Positions 55,868 through 63,932 of a stretch of 64,000 nt of DNA are shown one piece after another; position 1 is the stretch's first letter; every line of letters begins with the position of its first letter. This DNA comes from a virus. A program made the translations under genes and the position numbers. The notes under the pieces are model-generated. The model was not told the origin of the DNA and did not search any database. It saw nothing but the letters and a program-made list of their open reading frames with translations. The stretch covers positions 1 through 64,000 of the IMG/VR virus record IMGVR_UViG_3300032087_004763. The stretch is one strand, 5' to 3'.

Positions 55868-57393
55868 ATCTCTACCTCGTATGTTTTATATATGAAGTTC
55901 TCTGCCTTGTACATCTTCAATCTTTCATACGAGTGCAGTAGAGCAAAATTTTGTCGCGATCCGCTTGAAATGTCGTCCGAGATATCATACAGCTGAGTTG
56001 TTCTCCCGTCATCTGATTTTCGAAGACCCCTTCCGATTGATTGTAAGACGCGGATCTGTGACTTACTTGGAGAAGCAAATATAATATTGTGCAGATTACG
56101 AATATTGATACCAGTACTAAAAGTCCCCAGGCTAGCGACGATAATGGCGTCTGACTGTTTTTCAGTAATTTTCCGGATAGCCTCTCGATCTGATGTGTCA
56201 GTTGCTCCACTAACAAAGAAAACTTTTCGATCATCATCTGCCTTGTCCTCAATTAAATCAAATAATATTTTACCATGTTTTTCTACATATTGAAACAGTA
56301 CAAGCGTATTGCCTTTCTGTTCTAGTGCAAGATTTCGTATAAAATTATTTCGTCTTTCGTGTCTTACGATATAATCAATTTCATCCTGGTATGAGCGTTT
56401 TCCGAAATCTTCCCGATCTTTGTGTTTGAGTACAAGTCGTTTGATTTCCAGCTTTGCCAGTGTGTCATTATCTTGGAGAGTTCTGGTGGTAGTGACCTTA
56501 AATACTCTGCCGAATAATCCTTGTAGTACGAGTTCATGAGTCTGTGTCCCATCTAGTGTACCTGTTGTACCAAATCGGTATGCTGCCTCTGTGCATTTGT
56601 TCATGATTGTGGTCAGTGACTTTGACTTAAATCCGTGACACTCGTCACCGATCACCATACCAAACTGTTCAAACCACGGAGCTCCTAATTTATATATGCT
56701 TTGCCACGTGGATATACATATCGCTGTATCAAAGTCTTTATCCTTGCCAGAGTAAATGCGATGCATCCCGCGCTCGCCTTGGCCATAAGATTTAAAGTCA
56801 TCATACATCTGCTCAACTAAGCTTGTTGTCGGCACGATAACCAATACTCGTCCACCCTTCGGATAACTTGCTCCGTGTGTCAATAGCTGTAACCAGTACT
56901 TAGCTAACACATATATAATGAGTGACTTTCCTGATCCTGTAGGTGAGAGTAGTACTGCCCTTCTACGTTCTAACCCTTTACATACAGCGTCAAACTGATA
57001 GTCACGTATTTCGTGCGGGAGACTAAGACTATGGATGAAGTCAATTACTTGTTTTGGATCTACAGCGAAGTTATTAGCAGTATTGTCAGGGTATCCATAT
57101 TTAGTCTTTTCGGTGTCTACGGTATATCCTCGCTGGCCTGCAAACTTCTCGAGGTGGTCGATGAGTCCAGCAGGTAGAGTATTAGATCTGATATTGAATA
57201 ACCGAATCTTACCGTCCCACAGTTTATTACGAAACGCCGGCATAAATTTATATCCAGGAACATAGAAAGAGAAAAACTCATTCAGCTCCTGTGCCGTACC
57301 AAAATCGCAGTCTACTTGTAGTTCGCTATGACTCAGCTTCCAGACTCGAATTGTCTCCAAGCAATCATGTTCCTTATGGTTTGATGTCGCCAT
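55864..57393 (-). CDS. uvsW: DNA/RNA helicase UvsW
   Basis: The 509-aa SF2 helicase has LLSPTGSGKS (motif I), VIGDECHGFK (II), FGTTGTLDG (III), LVLFQYVEKHG (IV) and QSIGRGLRK (VI). In T4 it unwinds R-loops and branched DNA, ending origin replication. T4 homology (METIRVWKLSHSELQVDCD aligning with the T4 start) suggests the TTG at 57360 could be the real start; the ATG at 57393 is kept here. Overlaps uvsY by 61 nt. Confidence 0.93.
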   Translation of the reverse strand: MATSNHKEHDCLETIRVWKLSHSELQVDCDFGTAQELNEFFSFYVPGYKFMPAFRNKLWDGKIRLFNIRSNTLPAGLIDHLEKFAGQRGYTVDTEKTKYGYPDNTANNFAVDPKQVIDFIHSLSLPHEIRDYQFDAVCKGLERRRAVLLSPTGSGKSLIIYVLAKYWLQLLTHGASYPKGGRVLVIVPTTSLVEQMYDDFKSYGQGERGMHRIYSGKDKDFDTAICISTWQSIYKLGAPWFEQFGMVIGDECHGFKSKSLTTIMNKCTEAAYRFGTTGTLDGTQTHELVLQGLFGRVFKVTTTRTLQDNDTLAKLEIKRLVLKHKDREDFGKRSYQDEIDYIVRHERRNNFIRNLALEQKGNTLVLFQYVEKHGKILFDLIEDKADDDRKVFFVSGATDTSDREAIRKITEKQSDAIIVASLGTFSTGINIRNLHNIIFASPSKSQIRVLQSIGRGLRKSDDGRTTQLYDISDDISSGSRQNFALLHSYERLKMYKAENFIYKTYEVEI

Positions 57394-57779
57394 TTAATAT
57401 TATCTATTATATCAGTAAGTGTGTCACGTGTAGTCTTCCAATACTCAATCAGCTCCTCCGACTTTTGAATCTCAGGATCTGAATCATAGTAGTGGTCCAT
57501 TTCACCTTTCATAACTTTCAATCCGTTAAACGGATCCGGATCCCAACCTTTTTCTTCAAGCTCATCTTGAGACATCTTACCATTATAGTATAACCACTTG
57601 TCTTTCAACAAGGACTTCTGTTTAAGCTCAGCTCTCTTCAGCTGCAGCTTGACTTCGGTAAGATATCTTAAATATTTTGCATGTAGGTTAGGTGTATCAC
57701 GGGATGTATCATCTAATTTCATACTATTAATTTTGCAATCATTCTCCCACATAGAGAGAATCTCATTCAATTCAATCAT
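57333..57779 (-). CDS. uvsY: Recombination mediator UvsY
   Basis: A 148-aa helical protein with LHAKYLRYLTEVKLQLKRAE, SLLKDKWLYYNGKMSQDEL and IKWRHQTIRNMIAWRQF, diagnostic of UvsY. It loads UvsX on ssDNA coated by gp32. Located with uvsW as in T4. Confidence 0.9.
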   Translation of the reverse strand: MIELNEILSMWENDCKINSMKLDDTSRDTPNLHAKYLRYLTEVKLQLKRAELKQKSLLKDKWLYYNGKMSQDELEEKGWDPDPFNGLKVMKGEMDHYYDSDPEIQKSEELIEYWKTTRDTLTDIIDNIKWRHQTIRNMIAWRQFESGS

Positions 57780-57791
57780 AATATTCCTTGC

Positions 57792-58349
57792 TTATAATGT
57801 AGTAGTAACAGTAAATGAATCTGTTATTGATCCTGTTGTAGAACTTACGTTCTTTAATTCAAAATAGCTAAATCTAAAAGATGCGCTGAATGTAATATAT
57901 GTATCACCTGAAGAAGTTGACTCAAATTGTATATCACCTAGAGATGTCGGAACACAGTCTAAGTATTTAATCTGTTTAGTTAAATTATTTGTGCTATTTA
58001 GGATATGTAAGGTAATGTCAGCAAAGTGAGGAGGATTTGTTCTGCTTCTTAAAGTTGGAGCCTGCATATCTGTGTCAAGTAGTCTCCTCATCCAATTATA
58101 CATTTCGGCATAACCTTGCATCTCTTCATCTACTATGATGTTAGCAGATAGTTCATTGAAGGTTAACTTATCACCTGGGAATGGAATTGCTTGGATTTTA
58201 CGAAACGGTACCTCAGCCGCAGACATTAACATTCCAGGATGAGTCACTGTTTGACAGAAAAACTCAAGGTTTGGATAGTTAGTACGGTCAAGCACCAGCT
58301 TAAATGACGTGGGCTGTAGGTAGTTAAAATTTTCTGTTAAATTTGCCAT
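57792..58349 (-). CDS. 19: Tail tube protein (T4 gp19-like)
   Basis: A 185-aa beta-barrel protein: TSFKLVLDRTNYPNLEFFCQ, VPFRKIQAIPFPGDKL, LTFNELSANIIVDEEM and ITFSASFRFSYFEL, the tube family pattern (gp19/gp54). It stacks into the inner tube of the contractile tail. gp54 (tube initiator) is the alternative, but abundance and length favour gp19. Directly after a NUMOD-type gene. Confidence 0.8.
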   Translation of the reverse strand: MANLTENFNYLQPTSFKLVLDRTNYPNLEFFCQTVTHPGMLMSAAEVPFRKIQAIPFPGDKLTFNELSANIIVDEEMQGYAEMYNWMRRLLDTDMQAPTLRSRTNPPHFADITLHILNSTNNLTKQIKYLDCVPTSLGDIQFESTSSGDTYITFSASFRFSYFELKNVSSTTGSITDSFTVTTTL

Positions 58350-58750
58350 TAGATATATCTATAGTTACTAAATTTAGGATTAGAGCTTTTACAACGATGT
58401 GATATAGTTGTTCTATGAATATTTGTAGCTTCAGATGCTAGCTTTAATGTATCATATATTATACCATCAATTTCTACTGATTGAGCTCTAGGATTATCAG
58501 CACCATTTAAAATTGCAGGTGTTGTTTTATACCATTTTGGTACACCGGTAAACATTTCTTTAGCTTTTTTACCCACAGCTTTTTTTTGTTTATCTGACTG
58601 AGTTTTACCATACATTCCATTTTTTTCGCCACACCATCCATGAATATAACATGGTGTAGCCCCTTCTAAAATTTTTTCTTTAGATGGTGGAATATAATCG
58701 TCCCAACGTAGTCCGGCGATTTGTTGTTTATTTGGTATAAATTCATTCAT
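58349..58750 (-). CDS. NUMOD1/NUMOD3 protein, homing endonuclease remnant
   Basis: The 133-aa product has GEKNGMYGKTQSDKQKKAVGKKAKEMF (NUMOD3) and VEIDGIIYDTLKLASEATN followed by HRTTISHRC (NUMOD1 helix). No catalytic domain is visible, so it may be a degenerate or DNA-binding-only element. TAATG-type overlap with the tube gene, sitting between the tube gene and its late promoter. Confidence 0.75.
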   Translation of the reverse strand: MNEFIPNKQQIAGLRWDDYIPPSKEKILEGATPCYIHGWCGEKNGMYGKTQSDKQKKAVGKKAKEMFTGVPKWYKTTPAILNGADNPRAQSVEIDGIIYDTLKLASEATNIHRTTISHRCKSSNPKFSNYRYI

Positions 58751-58755
58751 ATTAC

Positions 58756-58763
58756 TATTTATA
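58756..58763 (-). promoter_or_regulatory. T4-type late promoter for the NUMOD gene / tube gene
   Basis: TATAAATA on the minus strand only 6 nt upstream of the ATG at 58750, which implies an almost leaderless mRNA for the NUMOD gene. The promoter probably belonged to gene 19. Confidence 0.65.
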
Positions 58764-58790
58764 CCAAATAAAACTGCTAATACAAAAAAG

Positions 58791-58812
58791 AAGGGCTTCC
58801 GAAGAAGCCCTC
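58791..58812 (-). terminator. Terminator of the major capsid gene
   Basis: Minus-strand AGGGCTTC/GAAGCCCT (8-bp stem) with TTCG loop and CTTCTTTTTTG downstream. It lies about 47 nt after the gp23 stop. Confidence 0.8.
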
Positions 58813-58858
58813 AATTATCAAAGGAGAAACATTATTATTATAATGGTATCTATCAGAC

Positions 58859-60238
58859 TTACGCGAGGATGTTATCCACTCTGAAAATGCGATAGTACTG
58901 GTTAGTCTTGACTGCAGCAAGACCGTCGGCTGGAGTAGTCCCGACGAATGGGTTTGAAGCCATACCGTAACGAGTCTTGAAGCCGATCTTAGGCTGGAAT
59001 GTATCTTCTCCAACCGCACGTACCATTGTTAATGGAACGTATGGGCAGTAGAACAGACCAGAGTCATACGGGTTAGTACCCTTATAACCAACTGTGACAT
59101 AGTCTGTAGTTGAGAACGGATCAATGTACACACGTGTACGTCCATTCAGAACACCAGCGAATGTGTTACCAGTGTCGTCAACGTTCAAGTTAGTTGACAT
59201 AGCTGGTGAGTAGTCGAGCATGCCAGAAGCAGCGAGTGCACTTGCAACGTCTGATGAACAGATGATGAAGTTACCCTTACCTCTACGAGTCTCTTTAGCG
59301 ATTGTGTTAGCTTCTCTTTCGATCTGCACAATCAGACCCTTGAACTTCTCAACTGACCAACGGCCATCAGCGTCGAGTGACAAGTTAAAGATACCCTTGG
59401 TATCAATACCGTCTTGACGAGCACCGAACTTAGCCTGTGAGTTAATCGTACGAATAACTTCACGGTTGATCTCAGCAAGAATCTCTGTAGACAGAATGTT
59501 TGCAAGCTCTGTCTCAGCGTCAAGACCATGAATCGCTTTCAAGTCTTGAGCCAATTCTAAGCTGTATTCTGCCTTCAAAGCACGCGAGCGAGCTGTTACT
59601 GTAGCTTTCTCAATCGTGAAGCCCATCTCAGCAAATGCTTGAGAAGAACCACCAGATCCGAGAGCTTCAGCAGTAGCTGTCGACATACCGGCACTTGCAG
59701 GAGGCGTACCCAATCCACCAGGTACATAAGTTGATTCTGAGTCAAGCAATGAAGAGTCATTGTCTGTATCAGAAACACCAGTTAAGCCAGAAGGACCAGC
59801 TGAACCTTGACCTGTGCCTGAGTCTCCAGAGTACTGAACCAGTGCTTCGTCGAACAGAGCTTCTGTATCTTCAGTTCTTGAACCACCACGTGCAGCACCA
59901 CCAGTAGAAGTCTGATAACGAGACTTCATAGCAAAGATGAGGCCAGTAGGACCAGTCATTGGCTGAACACCACAAACGTCATAAGCCATGAGGTTAGGCA
60001 TAGCACGACGAACGAGTGCAATCAATACTGGGTTCCAGTTAGCAGCATTGCCTGTTGCGTTAGAAGGTGTCTCCGTGAGGTGTTGCTGTTGTGCAGCTTC
60101 CTCATTGAACGCACGCTCTTGGTTTTCTAATACCGCAGCTGTTACAGCTTTACGGTGGCTATCTGTGATCGATCCAGCTGTCTCGTTGTCGAGAACCGGT
60201 GACCACTTTTCGATCAAACGATCGTATGATTCCATCAT
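58859..60238 (-). CDS. 23: Major capsid protein (T4 gp23-like)
   Basis: The 459-aa shell protein: WNPVLIALVRRAMPNLMAYDVCGVQPMTGPTGLIF, EMGFTIEKATVTARSRALKAEYSLELAQD, and a C-terminal NPFVGT segment. The N-terminal propeptide has LTE at 54-56 followed by TPSNATG, the L-x-E site for the gp21 protease and the position expected from T4. Strong Shine-Dalgarno; followed by a terminator. Confidence 0.96.
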   Translation of the reverse strand: MMESYDRLIEKWSPVLDNETAGSITDSHRKAVTAAVLENQERAFNEEAAQQQHLTETPSNATGNAANWNPVLIALVRRAMPNLMAYDVCGVQPMTGPTGLIFAMKSRYQTSTGGAARGGSRTEDTEALFDEALVQYSGDSGTGQGSAGPSGLTGVSDTDNDSSLLDSESTYVPGGLGTPPASAGMSTATAEALGSGGSSQAFAEMGFTIEKATVTARSRALKAEYSLELAQDLKAIHGLDAETELANILSTEILAEINREVIRTINSQAKFGARQDGIDTKGIFNLSLDADGRWSVEKFKGLIVQIEREANTIAKETRRGKGNFIICSSDVASALAASGMLDYSPAMSTNLNVDDTGNTFAGVLNGRTRVYIDPFSTTDYVTVGYKGTNPYDSGLFYCPYVPLTMVRAVGEDTFQPKIGFKTRYGMASNPFVGTTPADGLAAVKTNQYYRIFRVDNILA

Positions 60239-60256
60239 TTCTAGGAACTCCTATTT

Positions 60257-61330
60257 TTATTTTGCTGTCTTTTCGAGAGCTGAAAGATATGATGCCATTG
60301 AACCAGAAGCTTGGACTGGAGAATCTCCGCCTTGCTCATCCTGGAACTCAGCTTCAGCTGACTCTTTGACTTCTTTATTGAAGTATGACTCTTTGACGGT
60401 CTCTACTTTCGCAGCGAAAGTTTCTTCGTCTTCAAAGTCAATATCTTCGACGAGTGATTTTAGCTTCTCAACTTGAGTCTCAGCAAGACCACGCGCAGAT
60501 TCACGAATGATTGCATCCCGCTTATAATGCTCAAGTTCTTCAGCCATAGTAATAGCTTGTGCAGTTGTATCGTTGAGTCTGTCTTCCAACTCTTCAACGG
60601 TATCTGCCAAGTCATCAACTAGGTCGACCTTAGACTCTGGTACGTCGATGTAGCTTTCTTCGAACAGGCCTTTCAGTCCTGTCATGAAGTCTTCTGCAAT
60701 CTCGGCACGTAAGCCTGACTGGATAGCGACTTGATTGTCTTCCATCCACTGTTCAACTACGTAGTTGAGGTATGAATCGACTTTTTCGACCATGTCAGCT
60801 TTTGTAGACTCAAGCTCTTCTGAGAGCTCTTCCTCATACTTTGCCTCAAGACGATCGATCTCCTCAGACAGCTTATGCTTGATAGCTGCTTCGAAGATTG
60901 TTCCGGCCTTAGTTCTGAACTCTTCTGACAAAGTGGCTTCGTCATTGATCAGAGCATTTAGGTCGTCGGAAAAGTCTGGCTGATACTGAAGTTCAGCTTC
61001 TTCTGCAGATTGATCCTCGAATGACTCACTCATGCCACCGTGATACGATGCATAAAGTTTAGCCATTTCTGACTTAGGCATACCGTTCATCTTAGTAAAC
61101 ATAGCATTAATCATGCCAGCCTTAGTCTTAGGCATTGGATCTTGTTTAGTGTTGTCACCTTTACGCTTTGGAGCGCTTCCAGTTGCATCACCAGCTTTAT
61201 CTACAGAGGCTACTGACTGTGCTTCAGCATTCTTCGGATCATGACCGTGAGCTGCTTCCACGATTTCGTCTTCGTTCTCAACGTCATCGTGGAGCTCAAT
61301 TTCTTGATCTTCAGTATATTGATCAGTCAT
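60257..61330 (-). CDS. 22: Prohead scaffold/core protein (T4 gp22-like)
   Basis: A 357-aa acidic, helical protein with SKTKAGMINAMFTKMNGM-like and KLSEEIDRLEAKYEEELSEELES coiled coil and YLNYVVEQWMEDNQVAI, known from gp22. Internal LxE sites are present, as expected for cleavage by gp21. The upstream acid segment (residues 1-60) is longer than in T4. Confidence 0.9.
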   Translation of the reverse strand: MTDQYTEDQEIELHDDVENEDEIVEAAHGHDPKNAEAQSVASVDKAGDATGSAPKRKGDNTKQDPMPKTKAGMINAMFTKMNGMPKSEMAKLYASYHGGMSESFEDQSAEEAELQYQPDFSDDLNALINDEATLSEEFRTKAGTIFEAAIKHKLSEEIDRLEAKYEEELSEELESTKADMVEKVDSYLNYVVEQWMEDNQVAIQSGLRAEIAEDFMTGLKGLFEESYIDVPESKVDLVDDLADTVEELEDRLNDTTAQAITMAEELEHYKRDAIIRESARGLAETQVEKLKSLVEDIDFEDEETFAAKVETVKESYFNKEVKESAEAEFQDEQGGDSPVQASGSMASYLSALEKTAK

Positions 61331-61342
61331 AATTGACTCCTA

Positions 61343-61996
61343 TTATTTTGATTTGAGTAACGAGAGGAAATTTTTAAACTCACGAATCTGTACCTCATAG
61401 AGATCTTTTCGTGGAGCTTTCTTAATTTCAGTCTCCATTTGTTCAATACGTCTTGCTTCGATGATACCGTTATTCCAAACCCAATCAACACCTTCCATAA
61501 CTCCATTAACAAAAGCATTTGGTGCAGATGGATCTTGAACGATATCGACAGCGTTGAGCATGAAGTCTTTACCGACCATCATGGCATCGCCACCTCTTTG
61601 CAGACTTCCCATACCACGAGTTGAAACGCCAACCCTAACCCCGCCATCGAGAAGACCTTCAACGATCTTACCCATAGGAGTTGCCAGTATTGTCGCTTTT
61701 CCAACAACATCGTTCCCCTTCCAATTAAGAGAATCGATCTTGTGAGAAACTTTATCTAGGTTGATCGTTGGTCCCTCAGGATGATTGAGTTCACCAACAG
61801 CTCTACCTTTTGAAACTTGTTCGTCAATATATTTGTTAACCGCAGACTCCATGACTTCTTTTGGATAGATTCTGCCGTTCCGGTTCTTTTGCTCTGCTGA
61901 AGCAAAAATACCTTCAATAGCATAACTCTTCTTACCGTCTTTCGCTTCGACGATACATTCGATGTCTTGGTCGGTATATTCTGCGATCAGTTTCAT
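61343..61996 (-). CDS. 21: Prohead maturation protease (T4 gp21-like)
   Basis: A 217-aa serine protease (S77/U9 type): IFASAEQKNRNGRIYP, His72 in GELNHPEG, and Ser125 in RVGVSTRGMGSL. It cleaves scaffold, capsid and internal proteins after L/I-x-E. It overlaps the next upstream gene by one base. This enzyme is the expected processor of the FKxFLxE leaders in the 9864-18775 operon. Confidence 0.95.
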   Translation of the reverse strand: MKLIAEYTDQDIECIVEAKDGKKSYAIEGIFASAEQKNRNGRIYPKEVMESAVNKYIDEQVSKGRAVGELNHPEGPTINLDKVSHKIDSLNWKGNDVVGKATILATPMGKIVEGLLDGGVRVGVSTRGMGSLQRGGDAMMVGKDFMLNAVDIVQDPSAPNAFVNGVMEGVDWVWNNGIIEARRIEQMETEIKKAPRKDLYEVQIREFKNFLSLLKSK

Positions 61997-62202
61997 TACA
62001 TTTTTCCAAACTGTTTTACAAATTGGGCGGCAGCTTTCTCCGCCTCTTTTTGTGTTCTATAAGCATCAAGTCTATCACCATCGACATAGGCGATAAACTT
62101 GCCCTTATCTTTATGAATCATTACCGATATCTTGCCTACTTTAAAATCCCGGACATGTTCTCCAGGTGGCATTCTTTTTCTTAGCTCAGTAAATAGTTTC
62201 AT
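61996..62202 (-). CDS. Small protein in the gene 68 position
   Basis: The 68-aa product, MKLFTELRKRMPPGEHVRDFKVG..., is conserved in marine T4-like phages. Gene order (67-68-21-22-23 in T4) places it at gene 68, a prohead core protein, but sequence identity is not evident. TELRKRMPPGEH may itself act as a packaging helix. Late promoter at 62222-62229. Confidence 0.7.
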   Translation of the reverse strand: MKLFTELRKRMPPGEHVRDFKVGKISVMIHKDKGKFIAYVDGDRLDAYRTQKEAEKAAAQFVKQFGKM

Positions 62203-62221
62203 ATTACTTTCCGTACTTAAT

Positions 62222-62229
62222 TATTTATA
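62222..62229 (-). promoter_or_regulatory. T4-type late promoter for the 21-22-23 genes
   Basis: TATAAATA on the minus strand, 20 nt before the ATG at 62202. Confidence 0.65.
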
Positions 62230-62234
62230 TGATT

Positions 62235-62564
62235 TTAGTTTTCCACTTCATCATCTTCGTCGTATTCTTCATCATCCAAGTCGACCTCTTCATCTTCATC
62301 GACTTCTAGATCTTCGTCATCGATATCAAGATCAAGTTCTTCGTCCTCAGGCACGACATAATCATCATCTTCTGGTCCACCTTCAGCACTATGACCAGCA
62401 TAGATCCGAGATGCAATACCCATCTTCTCTTGCTCTAATGCAGACTGCATCTTAAGACCAATCTGATCATTAAAGATCTCAGTCGCCGCTGTATAATTTT
62501 GATCTAGTGTTGCTTGAATCAAATCCTCGATTGGATTTGTTGCAACTTCTGTTTCTTCACTCAT
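62235..62564 (-). CDS. 67: Prohead core protein (T4 gp67-like)
   Basis: A 109-aa protein: N-terminal helix IEDLIQATLDQNYTAATEIFN, IASRIYAG, then a C-terminal run of Asp/Glu (about 35 of the last 45 residues). This matches T4 gp67, a small acidic core protein that is cleaved and affects head shape. Confidence 0.8.
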   Translation of the reverse strand: MSEETEVATNPIEDLIQATLDQNYTAATEIFNDQIGLKMQSALEQEKMGIASRIYAGHSAEGGPEDDDYVVPEDEELDLDIDDEDLEVDEDEEVDLDDEEYDEDDEVEN

Positions 62565-62601
62565 AATTTACTCCTATGTAATATTTAATGTAAAGCGGAC
62601 A

Positions 62602-62964
62602 TTACTCAATCACCCACCGCAAGTTATCTTCGTCCCAGTATATAGCTTGTGTAGCTGGATCAAATGTGGGGGCTGGTGACGGAGCTTCCCATTGACAAGT
62701 GGTTTCGTTAAGCACCCACGATCTAAAAGGCTTCCGCGGAATAAAAGCATCGAGCTCGGCATTGTACATATAGCCACGACTCGCAAAATTTTTCCTAAAA
62801 GTGCCGTTATAACTAGTCTGTACCCAATCTCCGCCAAGTGACTTAGCAAGATACTGTTTACCCAAATCTTCATTTTCAACGCCATCTTTTGTAATTATTT
62901 CGTTAGCTAATGGTATGACATCAATTACGAATCCGTCAGATGCTATCTTTGCAAAGTGAGCCAT
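62602..62964 (-). CDS. Tail-fibre-associated protein candidate
   Basis: A 120-aa protein of a common marine phage family: MAHFAKIASDGFVIDV, LGGDWVQTSYNGTFRKNFAS, GYMYNAELDAFIPRKPF and SWVLNETTCQWEAP, ending in IYWDEDNLRWV. Often found beside receptor-binding genes, as here. Function unproven (structural or fibre adaptor). Confidence 0.75.
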   Translation of the reverse strand: MAHFAKIASDGFVIDVIPLANEIITKDGVENEDLGKQYLAKSLGGDWVQTSYNGTFRKNFASRGYMYNAELDAFIPRKPFRSWVLNETTCQWEAPSPAPTFDPATQAIYWDEDNLRWVIE

Positions 62965-63932
62965 TATGAAAGCGTCCCTGATCCAGTGAAAAGAACTACA
63001 GTGTAAGTCCCGTAAGTGCTTGTACTATATGATCCAGTTAGTGTTAGTTCACTAAGACTAGTATTGTTGAATCTAAAAATGACAGCCCCAGACCCACCAT
63101 TTCCACCGCGATTCCCCGCGCCCGTCTGGTACCAACCACCTCCACCGCCACCACCGGTGTTCGCCGTACCGTCAACCGGCCCAGTCGGATAGTATCCTCC
63201 GCGACCACCACCGCCAGCACCCCCTACCCCTGCAGCGTTAATGTTATTGGTATCCGAAGATCCTCCTCCTCCGCCTGCAAAGTATCCGCTATCACCAATA
63301 CCCGTTCCAAATAATGAGGATAAATTAACACCATCACCTCCATCGTTGGTAGAGTTCACCGCACTATAAGTTCCTCCACCTCCACCGCCGCCAACTCCAT
63401 CTGAGCCGCCGGACCCGTACACGGCCCCACCGTCATTACCTTGATTGCCATGAACTGCAGACCCTGCAGCGTAAGCACTGGGGTAATGTGAAGCGCCACC
63501 ACCAGAAGCACCGTCAGCACCATCCGTCTTAGATCCGCCTCCCCCGCCACCGTAAGCAATGCCTCCTAAATTCGTACTATCAGAACTTTTGGTGACGTAA
63601 GTATTCCCGCCATTTGAAGCGACAGTATACGATACGCCTGGTGTTCCTGCACCACCGGCGCCAACAGTGATCGTATAAGTTTCACCAGCCGCCCCCGAAT
63701 GGTTTGTAACCTGAACGACTCCTCCGCCGCCACCACCGCCTCCGCGATAGCCACCACCGCCGCCTCCTCCTCCTATAAGGACCATGTCAAAAGCAGGCAA
63801 TGATTCCACAAAATTTGGAAATCCGTTCCCTCGCTCGGCCAATTCAACATCACGAAGTGAGAAAATTCCGGGAGCAGACGACGAGGTAACAGTATTTACA
63901 ACTCCTAATTTACGACCATTGCCGCGATACAT
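62964..63932 (-). CDS. Polyglycine fibre-tip/adhesin-like protein
   Basis: The 322-aa product has a short N-terminal anchor (VNTVTSSSAPGIFSLRDVELAERG) and then about ten Gly runs (GGGGGGGGYRGGGGGGGG and similar) separated by Ser/Asn/Tyr loops. It ends with a beta strand segment (AVIFRFNNTSL). Polyglycine-helix tips of this kind are known from T-even gp38-type adhesins, where inter-run loops bind receptors. Late, overlapping the next upstream gene by one base. Confidence 0.75.
   Translation of the reverse strand: MYRGNGRKLGVVNTVTSSSAPGIFSLRDVELAERGNGFPNFVESLPAFDMVLIGGGGGGGGYRGGGGGGGGVVQVTNHSGAAGETYTITVGAGGAGTPGVSYTVASNGGNTYVTKSSDSTNLGGIAYGGGGGGSKTDGADGASGGGASHYPSAYAAGSAVHGNQGNDGGAVYGSGGSDGVGGGGGGGTYSAVNSTNDGGDGVNLSSLFGTGIGDSGYFAGGGGGSSDTNNINAAGVGGAGGGGRGGYYPTGPVDGTANTGGGGGGGWYQTGAGNRGGNGGSGAVIFRFNNTSLSELTLTGSYSTSTYGTYTVVLFTGSGTLS

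Noticed and set aside
59988-60476. 162-codon plus-strand frame over genes 22/23
   Set aside because: Antisense shadow spanning the 22-23 junction.
63094-63790. Gly-codon tandem repeats as a DNA repeat element
   Set aside because: The repetition is explained by coding for polyglycine runs in the fibre protein; units are irregular in length.
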